A stretch of 49,929 nt of DNA from Pustulibacterium marinum (GTDB lineage Bacteria; Bacteroidota; Bacteroidia; Flavobacteriales; Flavobacteriaceae). The notes under the pieces were generated by a model. That model was not told the DNA's origin, searched no databases, and saw only the letters and a program-made list of their open reading frames with translations. Position 1 is the first letter of the stretch; every line of letters starts with the position of its first letter. Made by a program: the position numbers and the translations under genes. Below are positions 32,298-41,079 of the stretch, piece after piece. The stretch is taken from NCBI RefSeq assembly GCF_900116665.1, contig NZ_FPBK01000019.1, positions 1 to 49,929 of the forward strand, written 5' to 3'.

Positions 32298-33872
32298 GTG
32301 AATATTTATAATAGAACATCCATAACAAAAGATTTAGAAAGCAATGCTGACTATGATGTCGTTGTTATTGGTGGTGGAGCAACCGGATTAGGAGTTGCCC
32401 TGGACAGTGTAGCAAGAGGTTTTAAAACCTTATTATTAGAACAAGTTGATTTTGCTAAAGGAACATCTAGCCGTAGTACAAAATTGGTACATGGTGGTGT
32501 GCGTTACCTTGCACAAGGTAATGTAGACTTGGTAAAAGAAGCGTTGTACGAGCGTGGATTACTTTTGAAAAATGCAGCGCATTTGGCAAAAGATCAAACC
32601 TTTATTATTCCTAATTATTCTTATTGGGATGGTATTTTCTATACAGTTGGACTTAAAGTATATGATTTTCTTGCTGGAAAATTAAGCTTAGGTAAATCTG
32701 TTCATATTGGAAAAAAAGAAACTTTAAAGAGAATTAGTACTGTAAAACCATCTAAACTTAAAGGTGGTGTTGTGTATCATGACGGTCAGTTCGATGATTC
32801 AAGACTAGCAGTAAATGTAGCACAAACCTGTGTAGAACAAGGTGCAACCATTCTAAATCACTTTAGAGTTGAAAACGTAACGAAAGATGCTAATGGAAAA
32901 GTGAACGGTGTAGTAGCGAAAGATAATGAAACAGGAAAAAGTTACACCTTTACGGCTAAATCTGTTATCAATGCTACAGGTATCTTCACAGATGACATTT
33001 TGAAAATGGATAATCCTGGGGCTCGCCAAATGGTGAGACCAAGTCAAGGAGTTCACTTAGTTTTAGATAAATCATTCTTACCGGGTAATGACGCCATTAT
33101 GATTCCTAAAACAAGTGACGGACGTGTACTTTTCTTAGTGCCATGGCATGATAAAGTAGTTGTTGGTACTACCGATACACTTTTAGAAGAGCACAGTTTA
33201 GAACCTACCGCGCTTGAAGAAGAAATTAAATTCATTCTTCAAACCGCAAATGATTACTTGACGAAGCCGGTTTCTAGAAAAGATGTACTAAGTATTTTCG
33301 CAGGACTTAGACCACTAGCAGCTCCAAAAGATGACTCTTCTAAAACGAAAGAAATTTCTAGAAGTCATAAAATATTGGTTTCAAAATCTGGATTGGTAAC
33401 CATCACTGGTGGTAAATGGACTACTTTCAGAAGAATGGCTCAAGATACTATTGACCGTGCTATTCAAGAAAATCAATTACCAAATAAACCTTGTAAAACA
33501 AAAGAATTAAAAATTCACGGTTCTACAAGTACAACCGATAGAAGCGATCACCTATACATTTATGGCTCCGATCAAAAAGAGCTTCATAAATTAATACAAC
33601 AAACTCCACATTTAGGTAATACCTTACACCCCGAATTACCTTATCTGGAAGTAGAAGTTGTATGGGCAGCAAGACACGAGATGGCTCGTACCGTGGAAGA
33701 TGTACTAGCCAGACGAGTAAGAGCTTTATTTTTAAATGCAGAAGCGGCTATTGCAATGGCACCTAGAGTGGCAGAGCTTATGGCTGAAGAACTTGGAAAA
33801 GACGCTACTTGGCAACAAGAACAAATAGCAGCATTTACCAAGGTGGCTTCTAATTATTCATTACAACGATAA
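32298..33872 (+). CDS. glpD: Glycerol-3-phosphate dehydrogenase (FAD, quinone-linked)
   Basis: 524 residues from a GTG at 32298. The FAD-binding motif VVVIGGGATGLGVALD begins at about residue 21. GTSSRSTKLVHGGVRYL, the DGQFDDSRLAVNVA segment and the C-terminal DAO_C domain are all typical. It oxidises sn-glycerol 3-phosphate to dihydroxyacetone phosphate at the inner face of the cytoplasmic membrane and passes electrons to quinone. First gene of the glp series; an attenuator-like stem-loop separates it from glpK. Confidence 0.96.
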   Translation: MNIYNRTSITKDLESNADYDVVVIGGGATGLGVALDSVARGFKTLLLEQVDFAKGTSSRSTKLVHGGVRYLAQGNVDLVKEALYERGLLLKNAAHLAKDQTFIIPNYSYWDGIFYTVGLKVYDFLAGKLSLGKSVHIGKKETLKRISTVKPSKLKGGVVYHDGQFDDSRLAVNVAQTCVEQGATILNHFRVENVTKDANGKVNGVVAKDNETGKSYTFTAKSVINATGIFTDDILKMDNPGARQMVRPSQGVHLVLDKSFLPGNDAIMIPKTSDGRVLFLVPWHDKVVVGTTDTLLEEHSLEPTALEEEIKFILQTANDYLTKPVSRKDVLSIFAGLRPLAAPKDDSSKTKEISRSHKILVSKSGLVTITGGKWTTFRRMAQDTIDRAIQENQLPNKPCKTKELKIHGSTSTTDRSDHLYIYGSDQKELHKLIQQTPHLGNTLHPELPYLEVEVVWAARHEMARTVEDVLARRVRALFLNAEAAIAMAPRVAELMAEELGKDATWQQEQIAAFTKVASNYSLQR

Positions 33873-33911
33873 TCAAAATTACCAAAATCAAATAAAATTT
33901 ATTGTTTAACC

Positions 33912-33972
33912 AAACAGACTGAGTCTCGTTAATTTGTTGTGATTCAGTAGTGCTCAGTCTGTTTATTTTTCA
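33912..33972 (+). terminator. Stem-loop between glpD and glpK (terminator or attenuator)
   Basis: aaacagactgag (33912-33923) and ctcagtctgttt (33953-33964) form a perfect 12-bp stem with a 29-base loop, followed by atttttc. It could end part of the glpD transcript so that glpKF levels differ, or it may stabilise the 3' end after processing. No separate glpK promoter is clear. Confidence 0.65.
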
Positions 33973-33980
33973 ACTATATC

Positions 33981-35480
33981 ATGGATAAATATATAATGGC
34001 TCTTGATCAAGGAACCACGAGTTCCAGAGCTATCCTTTTTGACAAAAAAGGGAACATCGTTTCAGTAGCACAAAAAGAATTTACACAGTATTTCCCAAAA
34101 CCGGGATGGGTAGAACATGACCCTTTAGAGATTTGGTCTACACAAGCTGGTGTAGCTGCAGAAGCAACCGTTAAAAAAGGATTAAACGGTAAAAACATTG
34201 AAGGTATCGGTATTACCAACCAACGTGAAACGGTTGTTGTTTGGGACAAAAATACTGGGCAACCTATCTACAACGCAATAGTTTGGCAGGATAAACGTAC
34301 TGCTAAATATTGTGAAGAATTAAAAGCCAACGGAAAGGCCAAAATGATTCAGGAGAAAACAGGATTGGTTATCGACTCCTATTTTTCTGGTACAAAAGTA
34401 AAATGGATTCTTGATAATGTAGAAGGTGCTCGCGAAAAAGCGGAAGCTGGAGATCTTATCATGGGTACCATTGATACTTGGTTAATTTGGAACTTTACCA
34501 AAGGTGAAGTACACGTAACAGATGCTACCAATGCCTGTAGAACATTATTCTTTAACATCCACACCATGGATTGGGATGATGAACTTTTAGACTTGTTTGA
34601 TATTCCAAAGAGTATGTTACCAGAAGTAAAAGACTCTAGTGAAATTTACGGTCATACAAAAACCACCGTTTTTGCTTCTAAAATTCCAATTGCAGGGATC
34701 GCTGGTGACCAAATGGCTGCATTATTCGGGCAAATGTGTACCAAAGAAGGTATGGTTAAAAACACCTATGGAACTGGATGTTTTATGTTGATGAATATTG
34801 GTGAAGAAGCTAAAATCTCAAAAAACAACTTACTTACATCTGTAGCCTGGAGAATCAATGGAAAAACAGAATATTGTTTTGAAGGAAGTATTTTTATAGG
34901 TGGTGCGGTAGTACAATGGTTACGCGATGGATTGCAAATTATCACCCACTCAGCCGATGTTGAAAAATTAGCTACTTCTGTAGATTCTACAGATGGTGTT
35001 TACTTTATTCCAGCATTCGCTGGATTAGGTGCCCCTCACTGGGATCAAAACGCAAGAGGAACCATGTTTGGTATTACACGTGGTACTACAGACGCTCACA
35101 TTGCTAGAGCCTCTCTGGAAGCTATTGCTTACCAATCCATGGATATTCTAAAAGCAATGCAAGCAGATTCAGGTATTGAAATTAAAGAACTTCGTGTAGA
35201 TGGTGGAGCTTCTGTAAACGATATGTTGATGCAATTCCAGTCAGATGTATTAAACACTAATACCATCAGACCAAAAGTTACCGAAACTACAGCCTTGGGT
35301 GCGGCTTATTTAGCGGGTCTTGCCGTAGGATATTGGGATAGTATGGAAGAAATTCAGGAAATCTGGGAAGAGGACAAGCAATTTCAACCTACAGAAGAAA
35401 GAACTAATGTGGAAGACGGAATTAAAGGTTGGTACAGAGCTGTAAACGCATTGAAAGCTTGGAGTGCTGACGAAGATTAA
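33981..35480 (+). CDS. glpK: Glycerol kinase
   Basis: 499 residues, the usual length. FGGY signatures: [16 protein letters not shown] at the start, [36 protein letters not shown], and in the second domain [20 protein letters not shown] and [20 protein letters not shown]. It phosphorylates glycerol to sn-glycerol 3-phosphate, trapping it after GlpF-mediated entry. Follows glpD by 108 bases, with a stem-loop in the gap; glpF starts 19 bases after its stop. Confidence 0.97.
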   Translation: MDKYIMALDQGTTSSRAILFDKKGNIVSVAQKEFTQYFPKPGWVEHDPLEIWSTQAGVAAEATVKKGLNGKNIEGIGITNQRETVVVWDKNTGQPIYNAIVWQDKRTAKYCEELKANGKAKMIQEKTGLVIDSYFSGTKVKWILDNVEGAREKAEAGDLIMGTIDTWLIWNFTKGEVHVTDATNACRTLFFNIHTMDWDDELLDLFDIPKSMLPEVKDSSEIYGHTKTTVFASKIPIAGIAGDQMAALFGQMCTKEGMVKNTYGTGCFMLMNIGEEAKISKNNLLTSVAWRINGKTEYCFEGSIFIGGAVVQWLRDGLQIITHSADVEKLATSVDSTDGVYFIPAFAGLGAPHWDQNARGTMFGITRGTTDAHIARASLEAIAYQSMDILKAMQADSGIEIKELRVDGGASVNDMLMQFQSDVLNTNTIRPKVTETTALGAAYLAGLAVGYWDSMEEIQEIWEEDKQFQPTEERTNVEDGIKGWYRAVNALKAWSADED

Positions 35481-35499
35481 TTAAAAACTTATAGAGAAA

Positions 35500-36240
35500 A
35501 TGACACCATTTATTGCAGAAATATTAGGAACTGCGCTACTAATTCTTTTGGGAGGGGGAGTTGTAGCAAACGTAAACTTAAACAAAGCTATTGGACAAAA
35601 TAGCGGATGGATTGTGATTACTACCGGATGGGCCTTGGCCGTATTTGTTGGCGTAGTTGTTGCCGGTCCTTACAGTGGGGCACATTTAAACCCGGCTGTA
35701 ACAGTAAGCTTAGCTATTGCTGGTAGTTTTCCATGGGCAGATGTACCAGCATACTTGGCTGCCGAATTTATTGGAGCTATGATAGGTGCTACATTGGTTT
35801 ACTTGATGTATAAAGATCATTTTGACGCTACAGAAGACGGCGGAGCCAAAAGAGCCGTTTTCTGTACGGCTCCAGCGATCCCTAATTCGTTTAGAAACGT
35901 GTTAAGTGAAGCCATTGGAACCTTTGTTTTGATCATTTGTGTATTATATTTTGCTGGGGCTGAATTTACAGACTCAGTAGGTACAACCACAAAAGTAGGA
36001 TTAGGATCCATTGGAGCTATCCCTGTATCGTTTGTAGTGTGGGCCATAGGTTTATCACTTGGTGGTACTACAGGATATGCTATCAATCCGGCTCGTGATT
36101 TAGGACCTAGAATTATGCATGCCATTCTACCTATCAAAGGTAAAACCGATGGTGGATGGGGGTATGCTTGGGTACCTGTTGTAGGTCCACTTGTGGGTGG
36201 TGCATTAGCAGCATTTTTATTTGTAGCCCTTTCGTCCTAG
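35500..36240 (+). CDS. glpF: Glycerol uptake facilitator (aquaglyceroporin)
   Basis: 246 residues and six membrane helices with two half-helices. NPA motifs are GAHLNPAVT (about 64-72) and AINPARDLGPR (about 195-206); the Asp after NPAR is the mark of glycerol-permeable members as against water-only aquaporins. It lets glycerol cross the inner membrane passively. Located between glpK and an outer-membrane protein gene, spacing 19 and 23 bases. Confidence 0.96.
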   Translation: MTPFIAEILGTALLILLGGGVVANVNLNKAIGQNSGWIVITTGWALAVFVGVVVAGPYSGAHLNPAVTVSLAIAGSFPWADVPAYLAAEFIGAMIGATLVYLMYKDHFDATEDGGAKRAVFCTAPAIPNSFRNVLSEAIGTFVLIICVLYFAGAEFTDSVGTTTKVGLGSIGAIPVSFVVWAIGLSLGGTTGYAINPARDLGPRIMHAILPIKGKTDGGWGYAWVPVVGPLVGGALAAFLFVALSS

Positions 36241-36263
36241 TAGTAATTTCAATTTAAGTAATC

Positions 36264-37046
36264 ATGAAACAAATATTTTATACAGCCATACTTGTGCTTT
36301 CTTGTCAGCTAGGAGTTTATGCACAGACAGAATCTGAAACTATTTCAGAAGATAAAAATGAAGAAAAAGTTGAAAAATATCAGCCATTTAACTTCAACCT
36401 ACAAGTAAAAAACATGCACTTGTGGAGAGGATATCGCGTTACCGATGCTCCTATGACAGCGGCCGATGTAAATTATCTTTCTAAAAACGGAAAGTTCAAA
36501 GCCGGTTTGTGGGGTGGATCTGGATTTAATGGTGATTATCACGAATTTGATTATTACGTATCATACACAACAGGCGGATTTAATTTTGCTATTTGGGATA
36601 TTAATAATTATAGTGATTATCCAGATGCGAAGATCTTTAACTATGACATCGGAAAAACATCGCACTTTATTGATGTTTCTGCAGCTTATACTTTTAAAAA
36701 GATTCCTTTAAAATTATCATGGGCTACGATTGTATTAGGAAGAGATTTTTACGAAAACGATAACGGAGAATTGAAGAACTCATTCTCTCATTATGTAGAA
36801 GGATCATATATTTTAACTCAAAAAGAAAACTGGTCGTTAGGTGTTTATGCAGGTTTTGCATTTTCAGCTACTTCCGATGACGATACCAATTTCTACGGAC
36901 CAAAATCTGGTTTTAACAACATTGGGGTGGTTTATAACAGAGATTTAAATGTATTTGATAAAATTACTATACCGGTATCTGCAACAGCTATGTGGAATAC
37001 CATTCAAGATTACGGCGCCATTCAGGTAGCAGTTAATTTGTTTTAA
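36264..37046 (+). CDS. Predicted outer-membrane beta-barrel protein of the glycerol operon
   Basis: 260 residues with a signal peptide (cleavage after YAQ), a short acidic linker (SEDKNEEKVEK), then amphipathic strands (NFNLQVKNMHLWRGYRV, KFKAGLWGGSGFNGDY, FIDVSAAYTFKKI, LGVYAGFAFSATSDD, AIQVAVNLF). It ends in Phe, as outer-membrane barrels do. It follows glpF by 23 bases and is the last gene before a strong terminator. It probably brings glycerol or a glycerol-containing compound through the outer membrane; this role is inferred from position only. Confidence 0.8.
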   Translation: MKQIFYTAILVLSCQLGVYAQTESETISEDKNEEKVEKYQPFNFNLQVKNMHLWRGYRVTDAPMTAADVNYLSKNGKFKAGLWGGSGFNGDYHEFDYYVSYTTGGFNFAIWDINNYSDYPDAKIFNYDIGKTSHFIDVSAAYTFKKIPLKLSWATIVLGRDFYENDNGELKNSFSHYVEGSYILTQKENWSLGVYAGFAFSATSDDDTNFYGPKSGFNNIGVVYNRDLNVFDKITIPVSATAMWNTIQDYGAIQVAVNLF

Positions 37047-37073
37047 GTTTGATTTGTTTATTTACAGACAAAG

Positions 37074-37100
37074 AAGTCGGCCTGTGGGCCGACTTTTTTT
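37074..37100 (+). terminator. Terminator of the glp operon
   Basis: aagtcggcc (37074-37082), a loop of four bases and ggccgactt (37087-37095), followed by ttttttt. Strong Rho-independent terminator 28 bases after the last stop of the glp transcript. Confidence 0.9.
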
Positions 37101-37161
37101 ATTTAAATATTTAGCAAAGAAAGTTACGAATAGACCTAGTTGTATTGAGGATGTGTACCTT

Positions 37162-37270
37162 TCCATAAAAACAAAAAGTCGCTGAAAAGCAAAGCGACTT
37201 GTATAAGTATGCCCTATAGTTACATAACCCCACACCATATACCTACTTATGCGCTGCATAACGGGCACTC
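37162..37270 (-). repeat. Cassette-like module, copy C (no gene attached)
   Basis: On the minus strand aagtcgct/agcgactt (37200-37193 with 37183-37176) plus a U-rich tract matches the terminators of copies A and B, including the cttgta that follows on the plus strand. The remainder diverges and ends in gctgcataacgggcactc (about 37252-37269). No open frame of real character lies upstream of it on the minus strand, so it may mark a lost gene. Confidence 0.5.
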
Positions 37271-37558
37271 TTGTGTTTCGTTAGTGAACGTGAATATATA
37301 CTTCAAACGCAGTTTTTGTACAGTTCATTTTTGCACTTACCAATATACAACTTTTTTACACATACCGTAATAATGCATGAAAAGGTAGAGTACCGTTGAT
37401 GTCCCTATACTTTATGATAAAAAAATGCTGGTACTACGTTAATATTCTGATTTTTATGAGTAACTTACCACCTAGTAATACCAAATATGCTTCTTTAAAG
37501 CAGTAAAGTTCTTGATAAAATTTTAGCTCATGTTCCTTCCATAAATTGTTTTTGATAA

Positions 37559-37821
37559 AGCAAACAAAACATAGTTTATCATTTTAAAAACAGTTTATAG
37601 AGCAAACAAAACATAGTTTACTACAAACACAACAGTTTTTTTCGTAAACTAAACAATTTATGGAGTATCAAAAACAATTTATGTAACATCAAAAACAGTT
37701 TATGGAGCGTCAAAAACAATTTATGTAACATCAAAAACAGTTTATGTGGCGTCAAAAACAATTTATGGAACATCAAAAACAATTTATGGAGCGTCAAAAA
37801 CAGTTTATGGAGCATCAAAAA
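37559..37821. repeat. 21-bp tandem array with phased A-tracts
   Basis: Eight units of 21 bp run from 37654 to 37821, consensus ca(a/g)tttatg-nnnn-atcaaaaa with few changes; units 2 and 4 are identical. An older part at 37559-37620 repeats agcaaacaaaacatagttta at a 42-bp interval (two units). A plus-strand piece at 37541-37560 is a partial inverted copy. An A-tract recurs every 21 bp, two helical turns, a pattern that bends DNA. Open frames in the array arise because 21 is divisible by 3. Confidence 0.8.
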
Positions 37822-37893
37822 CATATAAATACACGCTCAACCCAGTAAACAAAAAGCCATCTATTTAGTTTAGAAATGTTTAAAATACGTATG

Positions 37894-37925
37894 AAAACCT
37901 GTGTAGTATAAACATCACAGGTTTT
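37894..37925 (-). terminator. Possible terminator of the minus-strand cluster
   Basis: aaaacctgtg (37894-37903) pairs exactly with cacaggtttt (37916-37925), loop of 12. It lies 75 bases past the stop at 38000 but the following tract has few U residues. Confidence 0.35.
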
Positions 37926-37977
37926 GCACACTACTCTCTATTTGTTTTCTTGTTTTAAACTATAAATGATGCACATA
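37907..37977. repeat. Long repeat bracketing the sigma-54 cluster, left copy
   Basis: Bases 37937-37977 (tctatttgttttcttgtttt... to cacata) match 44409-44450 with two substitutions and a one-base gap; weaker similarity continues leftward to tataaac (37907 and 44379). Both copies have the same orientation and lie just outside the gene group at 38000-44350. Confidence 0.75.
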
Positions 37978-37999
37978 CATCAACATATTTAATGTATGT

Positions 38000-38599
38000 C
38001 TAGTGACTATCTTCGTAGGCTTTAACAGGTTTATAAAATATAATCACCTGCAATAATATGGCTATGAGAATCAGAAAAATGATTTCGCCTTTGGTAAACC
38101 AATTAATAATCTTCATGGCATTGTTACTAATTAGCATTTGTTGTTTGCCTTCTTTTAACTGAATTTCAGAAAGTTCTTGCAGTTTTTCTACAATAACAGC
38201 TGTTTTTTGTAAAATGACTTCTTTAGCAATGCCATGGTTACGCTCTAGCTGTATCAATTCATTGATTTTTCCTTCTAAATTGTCAAAAACAATCTGTTCG
38301 CCGTCTGTAAGTTTGGTTTTTTTAAAAGCCTCCATATTACTGGCTATGGCTTTGTTTATGGCTTTATTTTCTTTGTTAGAATATACAGTGTCCGAAGACA
38401 ATAGCGCCACTTCTTTGTCTTTGATATGAATTACCATATCCATCAAAATTGCTGTTGCTACCATTCTGTCTTCATAAATGGTAGTCACAGCTCCATTGAT
38501 GCGATTAAAATTGGCTCTATCTATTAAATTGGTACTCAATACAATTAAAAAAACCAACAAAATACTGGCTATCCATTTTATTTTATTACTGAATTTCAT
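38000..38599 (-). CDS. Chemoreceptor-like four-helix-bundle membrane sensor without a signalling domain
   Basis: 199 residues: a first membrane helix (about 10-24), a periplasmic helical domain (about 25-165) of the 4HB_MCP type with long amphipathic helices (MVATAILMDMVIHIKDKEVAL, KINELIQLERNHGIAKEVIL), a second membrane helix (about 172-190) and only a short tail. There is no HAMP, kinase or methyl-accepting domain, so it must signal through partners if it signals at all. Last gene of the minus-strand cluster, 18 bases after the small helical gene. Confidence 0.75.
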   Translation of the reverse strand: MKFSNKIKWIASILLVFLIVLSTNLIDRANFNRINGAVTTIYEDRMVATAILMDMVIHIKDKEVALLSSDTVYSNKENKAINKAIASNMEAFKKTKLTDGEQIVFDNLEGKINELIQLERNHGIAKEVILQKTAVIVEKLQELSEIQLKEGKQQMLISNNAMKIINWFTKGEIIFLILIAILLQVIIFYKPVKAYEDSH

Positions 38600-38617
38600 A
38601 GGCGCTATTTTTTGTGT

Positions 38618-38845
38618 TTAACTTCTTCCTTTCAACCGTACTTCTATCTTTTTCTTTTTATCTGTAAGCTGTTTCATCACGTCCATTAAATCAGGATCTT
38701 TGGTTTCTTTGTAAAACTCGTTGATTCCTAAAATAAGACGTTTGGCTTCTCTCGATGCTTCAACACGGTCACTAGTTGTCATGTTGGTCATTTTACTAGC
38801 TTCAAAATTGTGGGCATCTTGCAGTAAACTTTTTAAAACTTCCAT
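38618..38845 (-). CDS. Small helical protein
   Basis: 75 residues, highly charged and helical throughout (SDRVEASREAKRLILGINEFYKETKDP, DVMKQLTDKKKKIEVRL). No signal peptide. It sits 18 bases before the four-helix sensor gene and 67 after the coiled-coil gene. I do not recognise it; a cytoplasmic partner of the sensor is conceivable. Confidence 0.65.
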   Translation of the reverse strand: MEVLKSLLQDAHNFEASKMTNMTTSDRVEASREAKRLILGINEFYKETKDPDLMDVMKQLTDKKKKIEVRLKGRS

Positions 38846-38912
38846 GATTTTTTACAATTCATTTTTTGGGTTATACAGAACGCTTCTTTAACCAAATATG
38901 GGAGGCAATGCT

Positions 38913-39302
38913 CTAAGAGCGCTGATACTTGGCTATTTGTTGGAAAATACTTTTTTTAAGTACTGAAAAAGCTTGTAACATAGTGGCATATTCATTTCTT
39001 TTTCGCTCATGCAATGTTGCTCTTGCCATATCGTAAGCATTTTTACCGTACTCTAATTCTAATTTTAGTTCTTTTTCATAAGTGCAATAATTTCCCATGA
39101 GAAGCGTATTTTTTCTTCTAACTTGTAACAATCGGTTGGCTAGCTGCATATCTTTGATCAATTTTGATTCAAAAATTCTGAAATACACAATCTCATCATT
39201 TATTTGGTTTAACATCTCCATCCATCCCGACAGCTCAAGCAAATCTTTTTCTATACACAGCTTTCTGTTCAATTCTTCTGTGTACGTCAATTCGGTATTC
39301 AT
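38913..39302 (-). CDS. Predicted coiled-coil protein
   Basis: 129 residues, almost all helical with heptad-like spacing (LCIEKDLLELSGWMEMLNQI, YFRIFESKLIKDMQLANRLLQV, LKLELEYGKNAYDMARATLHE). No membrane segment. It starts 8 bases after the stop of the Gre/Rnk-like gene, suggesting coupled expression. Possibly a partner of that factor or of RNA polymerase; not shown. Confidence 0.7.
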   Translation of the reverse strand: MNTELTYTEELNRKLCIEKDLLELSGWMEMLNQINDEIVYFRIFESKLIKDMQLANRLLQVRRKNTLLMGNYCTYEKELKLELEYGKNAYDMARATLHERKRNEYATMLQAFSVLKKSIFQQIAKYQRS

Positions 39303-39310
39303 ATCTTTTG

Positions 39311-39730
39311 CTACATAAATGCTTTTATACTATGCTGCTCCACATCTTGCGTAACTTCTATAATGGTATACAGTTCTTCCTGAGCTGCATGTGTGTACAG
39401 TATAGTATTGCCTTGTGCATGCCCCAACAGCGCCAAGCCTATTGGGGACAACACAGATACTTTGTTGTTTTTCGCATGCACCTCGGCTGGCAATACTAAT
39501 TGCAATTGCTTAGTGCTTTCTGTTGCCGATTGTATACGCACTTTACTGTAGCAACGAATGATGTTTAAAGGTAACAGTTCTTCATCTAAAATCACTGCAT
39601 TAGCCAACTTTTGATGCCACTGAACTACCAATTGATGTGCGGTAACATCTGCCGTAAACTCCAGTATACTAAGCATACGCTTGATGTACACATACTCTCG
39701 TTTTTCTAATAGTATTTTTGGGTACATCAT
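39311..39730 (-). CDS. GreA/GreB C-terminal-domain protein (Rnk-like)
   Basis: 139 residues. The C-terminal half has the FKBP-like Gre/Rnk signature LSPIGLALLGHAQGNTI (94-110), used to bind RNA polymerase. The N-terminal 60 residues are a short helical segment, not the long antiparallel coiled coil of GreA, and the acidic tip is absent, so it may modulate polymerase without cleaving RNA, as Rnk does. It lies 11 bases after the dehydrogenase gene and begins a run of three small cytoplasmic genes. Confidence 0.85.
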   Translation of the reverse strand: MMYPKILLEKREYVYIKRMLSILEFTADVTAHQLVVQWHQKLANAVILDEELLPLNIIRCYSKVRIQSATESTKQLQLVLPAEVHAKNNKVSVLSPIGLALLGHAQGNTILYTHAAQEELYTIIEVTQDVEQHSIKAFM

Positions 39731-39741
39731 GAATCTTGTAT

Positions 39742-41043
39742 TTAAGGAAAAATTCCTCTTAGAATGTATGCTTTTTCAATTCTTTTGATAGCAATACAGT
39801 ACGCTGCGGTTCGTAAATCGATTCCTTCCAAAGCAGCGTAATTAGCAACTTTAGTATAGGCTTCAGACAACTTTTTGTATAATTTTGCCATCACCTCATC
39901 TAATAGCCATAACTCGCCATTTCTGTTTTGCAACCATTCAAAATAGCTACCAATAACGCCTCCTGAATTACACAGAATATCAGGAATCACCACTATTCCT
40001 TTGTCTAGCAGTATTTGTTCACCTGCTACACTGATGGGGCCGTTTGCTCCTTCTGCTACCAACTTGGCTTTAATAGTGCCTGCATTGGTTTCGGTAATTT
40101 GATTTCCTAAGGCAGCCGGAATACAAATGTCGCACTCCGTTCCAAAGAAAGCATCATTAGCAATACTATGAGCTTGTTGGTAACTAGCTACAGTACCACC
40201 ATTGTTTACATATGCTGAAAGCGCTGCTACTGAGATTCCTTCTTTATGATAAATACTTCCTGAAGCATCTTGCACTGCAACCAATTTGGCTCCTTCTGCT
40301 TCTAAAAAGTGCGAAGCCCAATAGCCTACATTTCCAAATCCTTGAACTATGAATGTTTTATTTTCAAGTGTTTCTCCTTGTTGTGCTATCCAAAACTTAA
40401 TAGACAAATACACTCCGTATCCGGTAGCTCTATCGCGTCCTTCTAATCCGCCACTGCCATCAGGTTTTCCGGTTACTACGTGTTGATTGGCTGTGCGTTC
40501 GGCAGGAGAACGGGTGCTCATATAGGTATCGGCAATCCATGCCATGGTTTGGCTATTGGTATTAACATCGGGAGCGGGAATATCGTGTTCTGGTCCTATA
40601 TTATCAGCCAACGCAAACGTGAATCTACGTGTAATACGTTCCAATTCGCTTGCTGAATATTTAGACGGATCTAATTGAATTCCTCCTTTTCCGCCACCGT
40701 AAGGCAAACCAGCTAATGATGTTTTCCAGGTCATCCACATGGCTAAAGCTCTTGCTGCATCTATATCTACCGTTGGGTGATAGCGCAATCCTCCTTTGTA
40801 AGGTCCTAAAGCGTTGTTGTGCTGCACTCTGTAACCTGTAAAAACTTCCACTTCTCCGTTATCCATTTTCACTGGAAATTTCACTACCAGCTCATTATTG
40901 GTGATTTCTAAGATCTTGCGGATGTTAGGATGTAACCCTACATAATCGGCGGCTTTGTTAAACTGTTGCATTACATTTTCCATCATGCCTTGGGCAGGAA
41001 GCTGTACTGACTTTTTTTTGGGTTCTTTTGTGATTACTGACAT
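39742..41043 (-). CDS. Glu/Leu/Phe/Val dehydrogenase (glutamate dehydrogenase type)
   Basis: 433 residues. PYGGGKGGIQLDP (catalytic Lys region), the dimerisation segment with GRRFTFAL..., DVNTNSQTMAWIADTY, and the Rossmann motif VQGFGNVGYWASHFLE are present, as is AEGANGPIS. It interconverts glutamate and 2-oxoglutarate with ammonium and NAD(P)H in the cytoplasm; branched amino acids are possible substrates in the family. It lies next to an NtrB/NtrC-like pair, which suits nitrogen metabolism, and 11 bases before the Rnk-like gene. Its upstream region carries a relative of the bracketing repeat. Confidence 0.94.
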   Translation of the reverse strand: MSVITKEPKKKSVQLPAQGMMENVMQQFNKAADYVGLHPNIRKILEITNNELVVKFPVKMDNGEVEVFTGYRVQHNNALGPYKGGLRYHPTVDIDAARALAMWMTWKTSLAGLPYGGGKGGIQLDPSKYSASELERITRRFTFALADNIGPEHDIPAPDVNTNSQTMAWIADTYMSTRSPAERTANQHVVTGKPDGSGGLEGRDRATGYGVYLSIKFWIAQQGETLENKTFIVQGFGNVGYWASHFLEAEGAKLVAVQDASGSIYHKEGISVAALSAYVNNGGTVASYQQAHSIANDAFFGTECDICIPAALGNQITETNAGTIKAKLVAEGANGPISVAGEQILLDKGIVVIPDILCNSGGVIGSYFEWLQNRNGELWLLDEVMAKLYKKLSEAYTKVANYAALEGIDLRTAAYCIAIKRIEKAYILRGIFP

Positions 41044-41046
41044 AAT

Positions 41047-41079
41047 TTTTCTTGTTCATTGCTGCTGATGTACATGTAC
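41047..41079. promoter_or_regulatory. Shared cis-element upstream of the dehydrogenase gene
   Basis: ctgatgtacat (41065-41075) and ttttcttgtt (41047-41056) recur, in the same order, in the long repeats at 44439-44449 with 44417-44426 and, with changes, 37966-37976 with 37945-37954. The core gtacatgtac (41070-41079) is palindromic. Confidence 0.5.

Larger units (their letters stand above)
37047..37999. other. 950-bp gene-free stretch with repeats
   Basis: Between the glp terminator and the next cluster I see no credible gene. The minus-strand open frame at 37621-37824 is the translation of a DNA repeat. The stretch holds the glp terminator, a module C hairpin (37162-37200), the 21-bp array (37559-37821), an inverted repeat (37894-37925) and one of two long repeats that bracket the next cluster (37907-37977). 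Confidence 0.6.

Noticed and set aside
33053-34567. Minus-strand open frames within glpD and glpK
   Set aside because: Antisense shadows of strongly conserved genes.
37455-37490. Similarity to the 3' end of the membrane protein gene (44705-44740): tatgagt, ttac, cac, taatac in order
   Set aside because: The matches are short with several gaps and the order relative to the long repeats does not fit a simple duplication; probably chance.
37559-37821. CRISPR array
   Set aside because: The units are directly adjacent 21-bp repeats with no unique spacers, and no cas genes are present.
37621-37824. Open frame on the minus strand with a repeating seven-residue unit
   Set aside because: It is a by-product of the 21-bp DNA repeat (21 is a multiple of 3); other frames across the array are also open and there is no start context.
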